Source: Rhizobiaceae bacterium UBA1291
Lineage (GTDB): Bacteria > Pseudomonadota > Alphaproteobacteria > Rhizobiales > Rhizobiaceae
Direction: 5' to 3'
Assembly: GCA_002307905.1 (NCBI GenBank)
Contig: DBUL01000154.1
Span: 1-6,659, forward strand
DNA length: 6,659 bases
In this document: positions 1 to 6,659 of the stretch, piece after piece
Position numbering within the stretch: the first letter of the stretch is position 1
Layout of the letters: every line of letters starts with the position of its first letter
Translations under genes and position numbers: made by a program
The notes under the pieces: model-generated
The model's database searches: none
What the model saw: only the letters and a program-made list of their open reading frames with translations
Told to the model about the DNA's origin: nothing

Positions 1-97
1 CGGCCATCTCCCCCACAAGGGAGGAGAGACCATGTGGCGTCGCCGGCAGCCCGACGTTAAGCCCCTCCCCCTTGTGGGGCGGGGTTGGGGAGGAGTG
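1..97. repeat. GC-rich intergenic inverted-repeat element
   Basis: This non-coding stretch lies beyond the stop of the binding-protein gene. It contains CCCCACAAGG at 11-20 and its exact reverse complement CCTTGTGGGG at 70-79. The bases around both arms are C/T-rich on one side and G-rich on the other, so the whole segment can fold back on itself. The left arm also makes its own hairpin (CTCCC at 8-12 with GGGAG at 19-23, 6-base loop). Palindromic elements with this kind of C-run, short AT-containing core and G-run are dispersed between genes in many rhizobial genomes; assigning this one to such a family is inference. It may also act as a transcription end or mRNA-stabilising structure for the minus-strand gene ending at 109. 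The element may continue past the left edge of the window. Confidence 0.6.
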
Positions 98-108
98 TCC
101 TGCCCCTG

Positions 109-1122
109 CTACTTCTTCAGCGCCATCCCGACGCCCTTGCAGACGTACTGGGTGGTGAAGGCCTTGGTGTAGTCGAGGTCGGCGGTCTGCACGCCGATCG
201 AGACCATGTCGTCGAAGAACTTCTTGTAGCGCTCCTCGGTCATGCAGCCGATGCCCTTGTCGAGCGCTTCGCCGGATTCGACGATGCCGTATTCCTTCAT
301 CTTGGCGACGGAGTATTCGAGCTGGCCATCCGTCATTTCCGGATTGTCTTTCTTGATCAGATCGTTGGCGGGCTTGTTGTCGCCGTGGAGATAATTGTAC
401 CAACCCTCGATCGAGGCATCGACGAAGCGTTGGACGACGTCGGACTTGGTCTCGACCATGGTGGCGGTGGTGGTGATCATCGTCGAATAGGGATTGTAGC
501 CGTTGTCGGCGAGCAGGAATACCTTCGGCGCCCAGCCGGCCTGCTTCTCGATCTCATAGGGTTCCGAGGTCAGATAGCCCTGCTGGGCCGACTTCGGATC
601 GGCGATGAACGGAGCCGGGTTGAAGGTGTAGGGCTTGTACTGCTCGTCCTTGAAGCCCGGATAGTTCTTCTTCATCCACTCGAAATAGGTGACATAGCCA
701 TCCTTGCCCATGAAGATCGCATCAAGCTTGGCGAGGTCGGCGAAGGTTTCGGTCCCCTGGTCGGGATGGGCGAGCAGAACCTGCGGATCCTTCTGGAAGA
801 TCGCGGCGACGTCGACCAGCGGAATGCCCTGCTTGACGGCATCCATCTCGCCGAGCGGGCTGCCCATGTAGAAATCGACCTTGCCGGCAATCAGCAGCGC
901 GCGATTGGCGGCGTTCGGGCCGCCCTGGACGATGGTGACCTTGAGGCCGTACTTTTCATAGGTGCCGTCGGCAACGGCCTGATAGAAACCACCATGCTCG
1001 GCCTGGGCGAGCCAGTTGGTGCCGTAGCTGACCTCGTCGAGGGCATAGGCCTGCGAGGCCGAAAGCGCCGTTCCGAGCCCGAGAAGGGCGAGGAAGGTGG
1101 TCTTGCTGAGAGTGTCGCGCAT
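109..1122 (-). CDS. ABC transporter periplasmic substrate-binding protein, NMT1/THI5-like
   Basis: A 337-residue secreted solute-binding protein that would deliver a small, probably nitrogen- or sulfur-containing ligand to an ABC importer of the NitT/TauT/SsuA class. Residues 1-27 form a signal peptide: MRDTLSK, a hydrophobic stretch (TTFLALLGLGTALSA), then AYA as the cleavage motif before LDEVSYG. The mature start (NWLAQAEHGGFYQAVADGTYEKYGLKV) is characteristic of the NMT1/THI5-like fold, followed by GGPNAANRALLIAGKVDF, the usual ligand-lobe region. The mature chain has only two cysteines, C293 and C328, which could form a disulfide in the periplasm. The start at 1122 is chosen because the signal peptide begins there and AGGGGA lies 11 bases upstream; an in-frame ATG at 1182 would put a polar extension before the signal. 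No permease or ATPase gene is in the window; they may lie beyond the left edge. The gene is divergent from a LysR regulator that probably controls it. Family assignment is firm; the ligand is unknown (pyrimidine-like, sulfonate-like or other). Confidence 0.9.
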   Translation of the reverse strand: MRDTLSKTTFLALLGLGTALSASQAYALDEVSYGTNWLAQAEHGGFYQAVADGTYEKYGLKVTIVQGGPNAANRALLIAGKVDFYMGSPLGEMDAVKQGIPLVDVAAIFQKDPQVLLAHPDQGTETFADLAKLDAIFMGKDGYVTYFEWMKKNYPGFKDEQYKPYTFNPAPFIADPKSAQQGYLTSEPYEIEKQAGWAPKVFLLADNGYNPYSTMITTTATMVETKSDVVQRFVDASIEGWYNYLHGDNKPANDLIKKDNPEMTDGQLEYSVAKMKEYGIVESGEALDKGIGCMTEERYKKFFDDMVSIGVQTADLDYTKAFTTQYVCKGVGMALKK

Positions 1123-1209
1123 GTCGATCGAGTTCCCCTGTCCATTCGCCGAAGCTCCGCCATTGGGCTCCGTTTTCCACATTTGAGCGGTTGCCTTGCG
1201 CTTTGAAAA

Positions 1210-1275
1210 GCATCAAAATTCGTCCGCATTGATGCCTTTTTTGCACCGCTGTGCAGGTCGGTGCCCAATTGATGC
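1210..1275. promoter_or_regulatory. Candidate LysR-type operator between divergent genes
   Basis: Within the 185-bp divergent intergenic region the heptamer GCATCAA occurs at 1210-1216, and its reverse complement TTGATGC at 1229-1235 and again at 1269-1275. The first two form a perfect inverted repeat with a 12-base spacer. The second and third are direct copies 40 bp apart, near four helical turns. A further perfect dyad TGCAC-CGCT-GTGCA lies at 1242-1255 between them. LysR-type regulators bind dyadic recognition and activation sites spread over about 60 bp upstream of a divergent target, so the layout fits. Protein binding itself is inference. Confidence 0.55.
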
Positions 1276-1307
1276 TGTTCGATTAAAAATTATGCAATGG
1301 TGACCCG

Positions 1308-2297
1308 GTGCTCCACTCTCGAAAGCTGCAATACATCAACGAAATCGTCCGTTGCGGCTCGATCCGCAAGGCGGCGGCGCGACTCAACGTCGCCTCCTCG
1401 GCGGTCAACCGGCAGATCCTGGCGTTTGAAGAGGAACTGGGCGCGCCGATCTTCGAGCGGCTGCCGCGTGGCCTTCGCCTGACGGCTGCCGGCGAGCTTT
1501 GTGTCGAGCATATTCGCGACGTGCTGAAAAACTACGAAAAGCTCGAGTCCCGCATTCGCGGCCTGAAAATGCCCCAGGCCGGCAAGGTGACACTGGTGAC
1601 GACGGTGGGGCTTGCCTCAGGACCACTGCCGGTGATCCTGGCGCGCTTTCTCGAAGCCCATCCGCGTGTCCGCATCCAGTTGCGCAACGACGGCGGTTCG
1701 ACCACCATCAACCCGGTGCTGACCGGCGAGGTGGACATCGGCCTCGGCTTCAACATTCCCGCAACCCCCGGCATCCGGACGCTCGCCAATTTCGACGTGC
1801 CGGTCGGCGTGGTGCTGCCGCCCGGCCATCCGCTGTCGCACGAGGTGGGTCCGATCGATCTTGCCGATGTGGTGCAGGAAAAGCTGGTGCTGGCGCAGTC
1901 TGGCACCAGTCTTCGCAACATCATCGACCTGGCGCTTGCACCGGTTCCGCTGCCGGTCGAGCCGGTGCTAGAGACCAACTCGTCGGAACTCATGAAGCAA
2001 CTGGTGAAATGCGGCGCGGGGCTGACATTGCTCAATCCGCTCGACGTGATTAGCGAGTGCCGCGCCGGGGAACTGGTCTTCCGGCCGCTGCTTGAAGCGC
2101 AGTTGCGCCATCAGCCGATGAAGCTCTTTGCCCGCGCACGTGCGCCGCTTGATGCGACGACCAGCCTGTTCGTCGAATACCTGATGCAGGAACTGCTGAC
2201 GCTTATCGTTGAACTGCAGGGCAAGGGCCATATTCCGACCAGTGAAAAGCCGGGAGAGAAGGCCTATGCGATGCGTGACGATGATCAGCGCGAATAG
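1308..2297 (+). CDS. LysR-family transcriptional regulator
   Basis: A 329-residue LysR-type regulator. The N-terminal winged helix-turn-helix covers about residues 1-62: LQYINEIVRCGSIRKAAARL, then SSAVNRQILAFEEELGAPIFERLPRGLRLTAAGE. A linker helix follows, and a type-2 periplasmic-binding-protein-like effector domain from about residue 92 (GKVTLVTTVGLASGPLPVILARF) to about 300. The start is GTG at 1308: no other in-frame start precedes the HTH, a stop lies in frame at 1284, and GGTGA (1299-1303) four bases upstream is complementary to the 16S tail. The C-terminal tail (about residues 300-329) is polar, beyond the usual family length of about 300, and its last bases overlap the 3' end of the convergent hydrolase gene. 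By family habit it would bind the divergent intergenic region, repress its own gene and activate the binding-protein gene when its inducer is present. The inducer is unknown but is plausibly the transported solute or a breakdown product. Confidence 0.93.
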   Translation: MLHSRKLQYINEIVRCGSIRKAAARLNVASSAVNRQILAFEEELGAPIFERLPRGLRLTAAGELCVEHIRDVLKNYEKLESRIRGLKMPQAGKVTLVTTVGLASGPLPVILARFLEAHPRVRIQLRNDGGSTTINPVLTGEVDIGLGFNIPATPGIRTLANFDVPVGVVLPPGHPLSHEVGPIDLADVVQEKLVLAQSGTSLRNIIDLALAPVPLPVEPVLETNSSELMKQLVKCGAGLTLLNPLDVISECRAGELVFRPLLEAQLRHQPMKLFARARAPLDATTSLFVEYLMQELLTLIVELQGKGHIPTSEKPGEKAYAMRDDDQRE

Positions 2298-3082
2298 AGA
2301 TTCTCAAGCGGATAGCGCGTGAGGTCGCGCAACAGTTCGACGAAGCCTGCGACCTGATGCTTGCAGATCGCCTCGCCTTTTTCTGCTGTACCTCTGGAGG
2401 CATCGCCGACGACGCCATTGGGGTTGAGATCGTGCGCGATCCAAGCGAGCGAATGCGGCGGTAGCGGGGTCAGGTATTTAGAGTTGGCCTTCATTTCTTC
2501 GGCGCGCGAGACGAAGTTCTCTGCTCTGTCCATGCGCACCAGGTCGGGGCGGAAATGGAGCATCAGCGAAGTCTCGACCTCGCCGCCATGGATGCCGTAT
2601 TTGGTCTCGTGCTCGGAGATCATGCCGTCCGGATTGCCGAAGCGGCCCCATTGGGTGGACACCACGGCCATCTGGTGGCGCACTCTAAGTTCGCGGGCGA
2701 CGATGCTCATGACGTCGACATTGCCGCCGTGCGAATTGACGATGACCATCTTGCGGATGCCGGCCTCCGCGACCTTGGCGCCGATGGCGGTCCAGGCGGG
2801 AATGAGGATCTCCGGGCTGAAAGACAGCGTGCCAGGCCCGTAGATGTGTTCGTTGGCTTTGCCAATCTCCTGGGTCGGGAGAACGAGGAAATCGAGATCG
2901 TCCGGCCGCTGATTCTTCAGTTCGGCGAGCATGCCGTTTGCGATCGCGACATCGGTAGCGATCGGCAGATGCGGCCCGTGCTGCTCGGTCGAGGCGATCG
3001 GTAGGATGGCGATGGTCGTGTCGGGGGAAAGCCCGGCGAAGTCGGCGGTGTTGAGTTCGTTCCAGAAGAATGGCTTGGCCAT
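2285..3082 (-). CDS. Creatininase-superfamily metal-dependent amidohydrolase
   Basis: A 265-residue cytoplasmic enzyme of the creatininase/creatinine amidohydrolase family, which hydrolyses cyclic or linear amide (C-N) bonds with a two-metal site. The hallmark motifs are present: STEQHGPHLPIATD with likely metal ligands E33, H35 and D44, NSHGGN at 116-121 with H118, and HGGEVETS at 165-172 with E168. Length matches the family (about 240-270). The start at 3082 is chosen because GAGGGA lies 7 bases upstream; an upstream in-frame ATG at 3253 would add a 57-residue Arg/Pro-rich tail unlike the family and would overlap the next gene. From memory of the Pseudomonas enzyme, true creatininase has a Glu ligand two residues after the His of the NGH motif; here that residue is G120, as in MftE- and ArfB-like members, so activity on creatinine should not be assumed. 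It shares strand with the upstream EamA gene (136-bp gap) and may be co-transcribed with it. Its 3' end overlaps the LysR gene by 13 bp. Confidence 0.9.
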   Translation of the reverse strand: MAKPFFWNELNTADFAGLSPDTTIAILPIASTEQHGPHLPIATDVAIANGMLAELKNQRPDDLDFLVLPTQEIGKANEHIYGPGTLSFSPEILIPAWTAIGAKVAEAGIRKMVIVNSHGGNVDVMSIVARELRVRHQMAVVSTQWGRFGNPDGMISEHETKYGIHGGEVETSLMLHFRPDLVRMDRAENFVSRAEEMKANSKYLTPLPPHSLAWIAHDLNPNGVVGDASRGTAEKGEAICKHQVAGFVELLRDLTRYPLENLYSR

Positions 3083-3202
3083 GGTCGGTTCCCTCGCAAG
3101 TGTCCAGGGAATCGATAGGACAATTGGGTGGGCTTGGAAAAGCACCATATTGCGTGCAGGGTGCTGCCTTAAAGCGAGCGGTTGCCGGCGGTCGGCACGA
3201 GT

Positions 3203-3214
3203 CCTTGCGCAAGG
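3203..3214. repeat. 12-bp perfect palindrome after the transporter gene
   Basis: CCTTGCGCAAGG is exactly self-complementary and lies five bases past the stop of the minus-strand EamA gene, inside the 136-bp gap before the hydrolase start. It has no following T-run on the minus strand, so it is a poor intrinsic terminator; it could be a protein site or chance. The rest of 3083-3218 shows only the hydrolase ribosome-binding site and a weak possible minus-strand promoter (TTTAAG, 18 bases, TATGGT), which I would not insist on. Confidence 0.3.
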
Positions 3215-3218
3215 CGCG

Positions 3219-4217
3219 TCAGGTGGCCGGTCTGGGCTTGCCCCATTCGGCAATGGCGATGCCGCCGAGAACCAGCGAAAGCGCGATCAGGTGCAGCGGT
3301 TGAAGGGCCTCCCCGATCACCGCGAGCGACAGAAGCGTGCCGAAGACGGGGACTAGATTGATGAACAGACCGGCCCGGTTGGCGCCGATGCCCTCGACGC
3401 CCAGCACATAGAAAACCTGCGAAATGAGCGAGGGGAACAGCGCGGCATAGGCGATCATGCCGAGGCCCGCGACGTCCGGCAGGATCATCGTGCCATTGGC
3501 TTTTTCCCAGAGGACGAGCGGCAGGCCGGTGATTGCGCCGCCGAGTGCGGAGGCCGCCATCAGACTTTTCCAGTGGATCACCGGTTTCCAGCGCAGTGCG
3601 ATCGTGTAGATGGCGTAGGCAGCAACGGCAAGCAGCAGCAATGCATCTCCGAAATTGAGCGCCAGTGACAGGAGGACATCCAGGTCGCCGCGCGTTGCCG
3701 TGATCGCCACGCCGACGAAACTGATGACGAAGCCGAGGATCTGGATTGCGGAAACCGGGATACGGAAAAGCAGGAAGTTGAGGATGAAGATCAGAACCGG
3801 AATGCCGCCCTGCTCGATCGCGCCGTTGACAGCGGTCGTGTATTTGAGCGCGGTATAGAGAAAGCCGTTGAAGGCAGTATAGCCGATCGCGCCATAGCCG
3901 AGCAGCAGCAGCCAGTGGCGCTTGAGTTGGGGCCAGTCCTTTTTCAGTTGCGGCACCGAGATCGAACAGATGATAATCAGCGCGATGGTCCAGCGGGAAA
4001 AATTGAGCACCATCGGGCTGACATGGCCGACGGCAAGCTTGCCGACCACGGTGTTGCCGCCCCAGAAAAGCGTTGCGACAGTCAGAAAGAAATAGGCTCT
4101 GAGAAGCAAGGGAGTGCACCGGGATTTGGTCGGGAGGGCGCCGTAAGGCTTTGATCTTGCGGATGAGATAGGCGAGGGGCCGCGCTTTGTCACGCAAAAA
4201 GCCGATTTCTCCCGCAT
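3219..4217 (-). CDS. EamA/DMT-family inner-membrane transporter
   Basis: A hydrophobic protein of the drug/metabolite transporter superfamily, predicted to export or exchange a small metabolite across the inner membrane. It shows two tandem EamA domains of about five helices each. The first begins [36 protein letters not shown]. The second ends with the family pattern [38 protein letters not shown] and [10 protein letters not shown]. Substrate is unknown; relatives include amino-acid, nucleoside and drug exporters. The start is uncertain. ATG at 4217 gives 332 residues but with a polar, poorly family-like first 36 residues and no clear ribosome-binding site. GTG at 4193 gives 324 residues. 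TTG at 4109 gives 296 residues, the typical family length, and starts right before helix 1. It is divergent from purA (87 bp between ATGs) and lies upstream of the hydrolase gene on the same strand. Confidence 0.88.
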   Translation of the reverse strand: MREKSAFCVTKRGPSPISSARSKPYGALPTKSRCTPLLLRAYFFLTVATLFWGGNTVVGKLAVGHVSPMVLNFSRWTIALIIICSISVPQLKKDWPQLKRHWLLLLGYGAIGYTAFNGFLYTALKYTTAVNGAIEQGGIPVLIFILNFLLFRIPVSAIQILGFVISFVGVAITATRGDLDVLLSLALNFGDALLLLAVAAYAIYTIALRWKPVIHWKSLMAASALGGAITGLPLVLWEKANGTMILPDVAGLGMIAYAALFPSLISQVFYVLGVEGIGANRAGLFINLVPVFGTLLSLAVIGEALQPLHLIALSLVLGGIAIAEWGKPRPAT

Positions 4218-4241
4218 AACGAGTCGATTTCACAAAAACAA
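4213..4241 (-). promoter_or_regulatory. Possible promoter for the EamA gene
   Basis: On the minus strand TTGTTT (4241-4236) is followed after 17 bases by TATGCG (4218-4213), a reasonable sigma-70-like pair. The proposed -10 includes the ATG at 4217, so if real that ATG would not be in the mRNA and translation would start further in. On the plus strand TATAGA at 4247-4252 could be the -10 of purA, but no convincing -35 lies 16-18 bases upstream. Both are weak pattern matches. Confidence 0.25.
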
Positions 4242-4304
4242 CACAGTATAGATGCGCGGGTTTGGATAAGGCGCAGTCTGTTGCGCGATAGACAGGATTT
4301 CGAA

Positions 4305-5601
<1,297 letters not shown>

Positions 5602-5603
<2 letters not shown>

Positions 5604-5625
5604 GCTTAGTTTTCGTTAAGCTTTT
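5602..5625 (+). terminator. Weak rho-independent-like hairpin after purA
   Basis: AAGCTTA (5602-5608) pairs with TAAGCTT (5617-5623) across an 8-base loop, extendable by one G-T pair, and the 3' arm runs into TTTT (5622-5625). The stem overlaps the purA stop codon. It is AT-rich and the T-run is short, so termination is probably partial at best. Confidence 0.45.
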
Positions 5626-5629
5626 GCCA

Positions 5630-5645
5630 GCCGGCGCGCGCCGGC
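5630..5645. repeat. 16-bp perfect GC palindrome
   Basis: GCCGGCGCGCGCCGGC is identical to its own reverse complement and can form a 6-bp all-GC stem with a GCGC loop. It sits between the purA hairpin and the start of the next gene, 18 bases before that ATG. No T-run follows, so it is not a standard terminator. It could be a secondary structure in the leader of the downstream gene, a protein site, or a small dispersed repeat. Confidence 0.6.
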
Positions 5646-5663
5646 GCCAACGAGAAAGTGCTG

Positions 5664-6659
5664 ATGGCTGACTTCATTGCGGTTATCCGGCGTGCCGTGG
5701 ACGGCCTGTCGAACAATACACCCGAAATGCGTGCCAAGGTCTATGACAAGGCACGCAGCGCCGTGCTGCGGCAGCTGGAAAACATGAACCCGCGGCCGCC
5801 GGAGCAGATGCTGCAGCGGCAGCTGGACAAGTTGAATGCTGCAATCATCGAGGTCGAGGCCGAGCATGCCGAGGCCCTGCCGGACGAGGAAGCCGCCGCT
5901 GCCTTCGAGGATGCGATGGCAGTCCCTGCCGTCGAGGAGGAGTTGCGGGAGCAGGCGCCAGCCGTGGCTGAGGTGACAGCTGCCGAGCCTGAGCGGCATG
6001 CCGCAACAGCGCCCGGGGACTGGGCAGCAGAAGCCGCGCCCGAAGATTGGGCGGCAGAAGAGACCCCGGCCGAGCCCGGTCATTGGGTGGCACCAGCCGA
6101 ATCGGAAGATCAGGCGGAATCCGAGCCTCGCGTCGAGGCGGAAACCGAAAAGCCGTCCGCGGAAGAATCCGATGTGACTCCTCAGCCTGTGGCCGTGGTC
6201 GCACACGAAGAGCCGCTTCAATGGGCCGAAGAGCCGGTGGAAACCGCCGATGAGCAGGCCGCCACATTCCCGGCGTATGCGGATGTCGACCGCTACGCCG
6301 TTCCGGGTGTCGAGCCGGAGGAATTCTATGCCGAGCCTGCCGCCGAGGAAGAACCGGAAGAACATCAAGAAAGCGTAAGGGCCGCCGAAGCCGAGGCTGA
6401 GGTTCTGGAGGCGGAGACAGCGGCAGGGGCAGGGGTTGTCGAGCCTGGCCCGATCGCTCCAGCCTACAACCGACTGGTCGAAATTCCATTGACCAGCGAA
6501 GATGACTGGGCAGCCAAGCCGACTGCGGATGCCGGCGCCGATCAGGAATTGGCTACCGCGCCGGAAGCGGCTGAGCCGGCGGCCTACGAGCCATGGGAAA
6601 TTCCGGCAGAGGCGCCACGCTGGCCTGAGGAACCGGTCCAGCCGACGGCTGCGACTGGC
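5664..6659 (+). CDS. Acidic Ala/Glu/Pro-rich protein of unknown function (3' end outside window)
   Basis: An open frame of 332 codons with no stop before the window edge, so the protein is longer. Function is not recognised. Residues 1-70 look like a folded, mixed-charge helical domain (MADFIAVIRRAVDGLSNNTP, EMRAKVYDKARSAVLRQLEN, QLDKLNAAIIEVEAEHAEAL). From about residue 70 onward the chain is low-complexity, strongly acidic, and rich in Ala, Glu and Pro, with no Cys and only two Lys, and is probably disordered. Tryptophans recur in acidic settings at 120, 129, 141, 187, 282, 311 and 320. No signal peptide or membrane segment is seen in this part; one could follow outside the window. The start ATG at 5664 has a weak GAG/GAGAAAG upstream (5652-5658). 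It lies 60 bp after purA on the same strand and could be read through from it. I recall similar N-termini in hypothetical proteins of rhizobia, but give this as memory, not a search result. Confidence 0.85.
   Translation, partial: MADFIAVIRRAVDGLSNNTPEMRAKVYDKARSAVLRQLENMNPRPPEQMLQRQLDKLNAAIIEVEAEHAEALPDEEAAAAFEDAMAVPAVEEELREQAPAVAEVTAAEPERHAATAPGDWAAEAAPEDWAAEETPAEPGHWVAPAESEDQAESEPRVEAETEKPSAEESDVTPQPVAVVAHEEPLQWAEEPVETADEQAATFPAYADVDRYAVPGVEPEEFYAEPAAEEEPEEHQESVRAAEAEAEVLEAETAAGAGVVEPGPIAPAYNRLVEIPLTSEDDWAAKPTADAGADQELATAPEAAEPAAYEPWEIPAEAPRWPEEPVQPTAATG
6009..6062 (+). repeat. Two tandem 27-bp units inside the acidic protein gene
   Basis: Two adjacent imperfect 27-bp copies (6009-6035 and 6036-6062) encode APGDWAAEA and APEDWAAEE (residues 116-133). 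A looser third form (AEPGHWVAPA, residues 136-145) follows. The unit length is a multiple of three, so copy changes keep the frame. Confidence 0.65.

Noticed and set aside
1123..1182. Upstream ATG start for the binding protein at 1182
   Set aside because: It would place 20 polar residues before a normal signal peptide; the ATG at 1122 has a suitable upstream AGGGGA.
85..1206. Long plus-strand open frame opposite the binding-protein gene
   Set aside because: It is the antisense shadow of a clear signal-peptide-bearing binding protein; no family motif and composition typical of a reversed high-GC gene.
1269..1310. Near-leaderless transcript for the LysR gene from TTGATG (1269) and TATGCA (1291)
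   Set aside because: It would start about 5 bases before the GTG and remove the good GGTGA ribosome-binding site at 1299-1303; the TTGATG is better explained as part of the repeated heptamer.
3083..3253. Upstream ATG start for the hydrolase at 3253
   Set aside because: The added residues are Arg/Pro-rich, overlap the end of the transporter gene, and are absent from the family; the ATG at 3082 has a strong ribosome-binding site.
3169..4233. Minus-strand 354-codon frame overlapping the transporter
   Set aside because: It is longer than the EamA frame but Arg/Pro/His-rich and hydrophilic with no recognisable domain, while the other frame gives a textbook EamA protein.
5616..6489. Two long minus-strand frames opposite the acidic protein (5616-6368 and 5845-6489)
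   Set aside because: Gly/Leu/Phe/Arg- or Pro/Arg/His-rich products are what reversed Ala/Glu/Pro codons produce. The plus-strand frame starting at 5664 has a sensible N-terminal domain and stays open for 332 codons.

Overview
The window looks like chromosomal DNA from an alphaproteobacterium, most likely Hyphomicrobiales/Rhizobiaceae. The reasons are high GC with codon use to match, a GC-rich intergenic inverted repeat of a kind common in rhizobia at the left edge, and a purA gene flanked by an EamA-type transporter and an acidic Ala/Glu/Pro-rich protein. The genus cannot be fixed from sequence reading alone. The window is densely coding, with no gene-free stretch over 300 bases.

Left part (1-3082), an accessory uptake/catabolism module. 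A GC-rich palindromic intergenic repeat (about 1-97) lies downstream of a minus-strand gene for an NMT1/THI5-like (NitT/TauT/SsuA class) periplasmic substrate-binding protein (109-1122). A LysR-type regulator (1308-2297) is divergent from it. The 185-bp space between them carries three copies of the heptamer TTGATGC/GCATCAA and a further small dyad, a good candidate operator. The regulator overlaps tail-to-tail, by 13 bp, a minus-strand creatininase-superfamily metal-dependent amidohydrolase (2285-3082). A plausible reading is that the LysR protein senses a nitrogenous small molecule, the binding protein captures it, and the hydrolase opens an amide bond in it. The substrate cannot be named from the sequence.

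Middle part (3219-4217). A minus-strand ten-helix EamA/DMT-family transporter lies upstream of the hydrolase on the same strand, with a 136-bp gap. Its start codon is uncertain.

Right part (4305-6659), the housekeeping side. purA (adenylosuccinate synthetase, first committed step from IMP to AMP) is complete and has all catalytic residues. It is followed by a probable weak terminator hairpin and a perfect 16-bp GC palindrome. Then comes the start of a long open reading frame (5664 to the window edge, 332 codons and still open) for a very acidic Ala/Glu/Pro-rich protein. That protein has a conserved-looking basic/helical N-terminus and regularly placed tryptophans, and its function is unknown.

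No RNA gene, CRISPR array, transposase or phage gene was found.
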